NCBI GenBank assembly: GCA_030447875.1
Contig: JAUJOA010000003.1
Span: forward strand, 33,415 to 97,414
Direction: 5' to 3'
Source: Thermoleophilaceae bacterium
Lineage (GTDB): Bacteria; Actinomycetota; Thermoleophilia; Solirubrobacterales; Thermoleophilaceae
DNA: 64,000 nucleotides
The first letter of the stretch is position 1; each line of letters starts with the position of its first letter. This document shows, in pieces, positions 60,339-64,000 of this stretch. The notes under the pieces were generated by a model that ran no database searches, was not told where the DNA came from, and was given only the letters and a program-made list of their open reading frames with translations. A program made the translations under genes and the position numbers.

Positions 60339-63300
60339 GTGAAGCGCGCGGTGACAGCCGTGCTCGTGCCGCTGGCGGCGACCCTCGCGCCCGCGACCGC
60401 CCGCTCGCCGAGCCGAAGCCCGGTCCCTACGAGGACGCGGGCGACTCGTTCCGCAACATCCTTCCGCCGGGGTCGAGCAGGACGGCCAACGGCGGGCAGT
60501 CGCGCTCTTCGGGGCCACCGGCGCCACCGGGGCCGCCCGCGGCACAACAACGACCAGCTCGGCCTCTACGGAAACCTGGTCTACGAGTCGCCGACGCTCG
60601 CCCCGGGGCAGATCGGCGAGTTCTTCAAGGACGCGGCTTCGGCGTGCGTCAGGGCGACGTCGAGGAGCGGTACCAGCCGTGCGGCACCGCGACCGACCCC
60701 TGTGACCCGCAGGTGCGCAACCACCCGTGCGCCGAGGTCACGGTCCAGCGCGACCGCGGCTTCGGCGTGCCGCATCTTCGGCGCCGCCCGCGCGGGCGCG
60801 ATGTGCGCCGCCGGCTACGTGGCCGCCGAGGACCGCCTGTTCCTGATCGACGTCCTGCGCCACGCCGGTCAGGCCGAGCTGTCGGAGTTCATCGGCGGCT
60901 CCGAGGGCAACCGTGCGATGGACCGCGAGCAGTGGGCCACCGCGCCCTACACCGAGCACGACCTGCAGCGCCAGATCGACCAGTTCGACAACCTCTACGG
61001 AAAGCAGGGCGAGAAGCTCAGGCGCGACCTGACCGCGTACGTCGCGGGGCTCAACCAGTACGTCTTCGAGGCCCGCCTCGACGACCAAGATGCCGGGCGA
61101 GTACTTCGTCCTGCTCGGGCCCGAGAACCCGACGGCCGGTCCGGCCGACCAAGAAGACCGACGTCGTCGCGATCGCCTCGCTCGTCGGAGGCATCTTCGG
61201 CAAGGGCGGCGGCGCCGAGATCGAATCCGGCCCAGTTCCTCCAGGCGCTCGAGGACCAAGCCGAGGGCACGGGGCTCGACGCCGGCGCCGTCTTCGAGGA
61301 CTTCGCTCCGCCGAGGATCCCGAGGCGCCGACGACGATCTTCGACGGAGTTCCCCCTACCAGGAGCCGCCGGCCGGCCCCGGACCCGGACAGCCTCGCGA
61401 TCCCCGACGAGGGCTCGGTAAGGAGACCGACGTCGTCGAAGTCGTCCGGCGACGACTTCAGCGCCGCCGAGGCCAACAACGGCTTCTTCGGCAATACTGC
61501 TCAGGCTCGAGGGGTCGGCTCGAACGCGCTGCTCGTGTCGGGAAGCGAGACCGAGTCGGGCCACCCGATCGCCGTGTTCGGCCCGCAGACCGGCTTACTT
61601 CTCCCCGCAGCTCCTGATGGAGATGGACATCTGGTCGGGCATCGACGCCCACGCGGGGTCGCGTTCGCCGGCACCAACCTGTACGTCAGCTCGGCCGCGG
61701 CGTCGACTACGCGTGGAGCGCCACCTCCGCCGGCCAGGACAATGTGGACACCTTCGCGCTCGACCTCTGCAAACGGCGGGCCCGTCGCTTCAGGACTACC
61801 GCGGCTACGTCTACCGAGGGAAGTGCCGGCCGTTCGAGGTGTTGAGGCGGCGAAACCTTCACCCCCAACCCCGCCGATCCCAGCCCGCCCGGCTTCGAGG
61901 GTCCTGCGCGTCAACCAGGACCAAGCTCGGCCTCGAACCGCGCGCGCCACGATCGAGGGCGACCCGGTGTCTACGTGTCGCTGCGCTCGACCTACCTGCA
62001 CGAGATCGACTCGGCGCGCGGTTTGGCCGACTTCAACAACCCCAACAAGATCCAGGACGCCGAGGACTACCAGCGCGCCGCGGACGAGATCGGCTACACG
62101 TTCAACTGGTTCTACACCGACGCCGAGGACATCGCTTACTACAACTCCGGCGAGAACCCCGAGCGCCCGGACGGCATCAACCACAACTTCCCGGTCCGGG
62201 CCTGCCCCGACTCCGACTCCGACCTGCGAGTTCGAGTGGGAGGGCTACCAGCCGATCCGCGACGGCGAGCTGACCGGCAACCGCGCCGACTACACGCCGT
62301 TCTCGGAGCACCCCCAGGTCATCAACCAGCGCTACATCACGAGCTGGAACAACAAGCGAGCGCCGGCCTTCCGGGCGAGCGACGCCAACTTCAGCTACCA
62401 CTCGCTCTACCGCTCGATCCCGCTCGACGAGGGCATCGAGGCTCGCACCGAGGGCGGCGAGAAGATCTCGCCGGCGGAGCTGATCGACGTGATGGAAGCA
62501 CCCGGCACGGTTGACTACGCAGCGACCGTGCTGCCGTGCCTGCTCGAAGACGCTCGACTCAGAGACGATCGCGGGCGACTGCCGCGCGCCTGCCTCGCAA
62601 CGCGGCGCCGGAAGGCCCGGCGGCGGCGGCCTGGGAGCGAGAAGCCGTGCCCCGAGGAGGGCTTCCGGGATCGAGGACGCCAAGCAGGTGCTTCTGGCCT
62701 GGTACGAGGACGGCGCGCACCGGCGCGACCTCGACCAGGGTCAACTCCTACGATCACTCCTGCGCGATCCAGCTGATGGACGCGTGGTGGCCTGGTCGTG
62801 GAAGATGTTCGAGCCCGCGCTCGGCGGCAAGGCCTATAGGGCGCGCCTGGGGCTCGGGGGGATCGACAACGAGCCGAACAACCACGGCGCCCACCTCGGC
62901 TCGGCCTACCAGACCGGCTTCTACGGCTACGTCGAGAAGGACATCCGCAACGCCCTCGGCGAGGACGTCGAGGGTCGCTACTCGCGCATCTACTGCGGCG
63001 GCAACGCCCAGGCCGAGGGGACGCTCGCCGACTGCCGAGAGAAGGTGCTCGAGCCCACCCTGAAAGCCGCGATCGCCACGCCGCGCGCGAGCCTCTACGA
63101 CGAGGACGACATCTGCGACGAGGGAGGCGACGGCGAGGCGCTCGAGGATCAGTACTGCTACGACACGGTGGCCCATACGGCGGCCGGCGCGATCACCCAG
63201 CCGCTGATCCACTGGATCAACCGGCCGACCTTCCAGCAGGTCGTGGAGGTGCAGCAGAGCGTGCCGCGCGAGCCGGGCGGCCCCGGCGAGCCGCCGTCCG

Positions 63301-63587
63301 ATCCTCCGGGAGAGCCGCCGGGCGGCGGCGACCCGCCGGACGGGCCGGGCGGTGGCCCCGGCGGCAACCCCGGCGACGACCCGAACGGCGGCGGCGGAGC
63401 GCCGACTTCCGGAGGCGGCGGCGACGTCGAGCAGACGGTCGCGACGATCGACGCTGGGGCCGCGGACGACGCGGACGGCGGGGGCGGCGGCTTGCCGTTC
63501 ACCGGGCTCGGTCTTATCGCGCTTGCGGTGCTCGGAGCGCTGTTGCTCGGCGCCGGCATCGCCACACGCCGACGCGCCTCGAGCTAG
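60339..63587 (+). CDS. Penicillin acylase family (N-terminal nucleophile hydrolase) secreted protein with C-terminal LPFTG anchor, broken by many frameshifts
   Basis: RDRGFGVPH...IFGAARAGAMCAAGYVAAEDRLFLIDVLRHAGQAELSEFIGG; SNALLVSGSETESGHPIAVFGPQTG; WNNKRAPAFRASDANFSYHSLYRS; C-terminus GGGGGLPFTGLGLIALAVLGALLLGAGIATRRRASS*. Confidence 0.82.
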
Positions 63588-63793
63588 TCGACGGCTCGAG
63601 CCGCGTCGTGCGGCCGCGCGGCGGCGACCTTCGGTTACCGCCGGCCCCGTGCGTTCCCTGCCGTGGAGTGGTTGATCCATACCGCGGTCTCAGCCAACCG
63701 TTCCGCGGGAGAAGGCTGCCGTCGGGGGACGGAGCCGGTGATCGAGCCCAGCGGCGAGCTGGCGCGGGGTCGGTCGACGCCGGCCCGGCGCCG

Positions 63794-64000
63794 CTACCGA
63801 CCCGGCGTGCCGCACTGCGCACGCCGGCGCAGCAGGGCGCCGGCGCCGAGCGCCGCGGCGGCCAGGAGCAGCGCCGCCAGCGGTAGGCCGGTGAACGGCA
63901 GGCCGTCCTCGTCGCCGGCGCCGGCGGCGGAGCCAGGGTCGACGGTCGCGGTCGCCTGCCGCTCGGGGCGTCGTCCCAGGCGGCCGGCCGTGCTCGGCGA
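63794..64000 (-). CDS. C-terminus of a second LPFTG-anchored surface protein (rest outside window)
   Basis: Minus-strand frame ...ERQATATVDPGSAAGAGDEDGLPFTGLPLAALLLAAAALGAGALLRRRAQCGTPGR*; not in supplied ORF list because it runs off the window. Confidence 0.75.
   Translation of the reverse strand, partial: SPSTAGRLGRRPERQATATVDPGSAAGAGDEDGLPFTGLPLAALLLAAAALGAGALLRRRAQCGTPGR

Noticed and set aside
1-64000. CRISPR arrays, IS elements, prophage, rRNA or defence islands
   Set aside because: No regularly spaced repeats, transposases, phage structural genes or rRNA sequence recognised by eye

Overview
High-GC chromosomal window with codon usage and gene content typical of an actinobacterium; a Thermoleophilia-like origin is my inference. 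It is dense in housekeeping genes. I saw no rRNA, tRNA, CRISPR array or mobile element. Main blocks: (1) a pentose-phosphate/glycolysis cluster on the minus strand (pgl-opcA-zwf-gnd-tal/pgi fusion, then tkt and a ROK glucokinase); (2) a cytochrome c oxidase region (ctaC, ctaD, a duplicated-domain stress-like protein, ctaE, several one-helix microproteins, a di-haem cytochrome c); (3) infA/cspA, cca, alr, nnrDE, acpS; (4) glmS/glmM and rplM/rpsI, with an unusually long acidic N-terminal extension on S9; (5) an M23 peptidase behind a very recognisable c-di-AMP (ydaO/yuaA) riboswitch; (6) guaA/guaB3, PfkB kinase, D-Ala-D-Ala carboxypeptidase, pyrF, HU, tldD/tldE; (7) rdgB, rph, murI, orphan Flp pilin, HDAC-like, nadB; (8) hyuA/hyuB, a 3-hydroxyisobutyrate-dehydrogenase-like gene, a DUF1802-like gene and a penicillin-acylase-family protein ending in LPFTG, converging on a second LPFTG protein. 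From about 58.7 to 63.3 kb reading frames switch repeatedly, most simply explained by indel errors; isolated frameshifts also hit ctaD, the stress-like gene and a zinc-motif protein at 54.7 kb. No clearly novel multi-gene system is demonstrable. The best leads are the c-di-AMP riboswitch, the oxidase-embedded duplicated protein with microproteins, the S9 extension, and the convergent LPFTG proteins.
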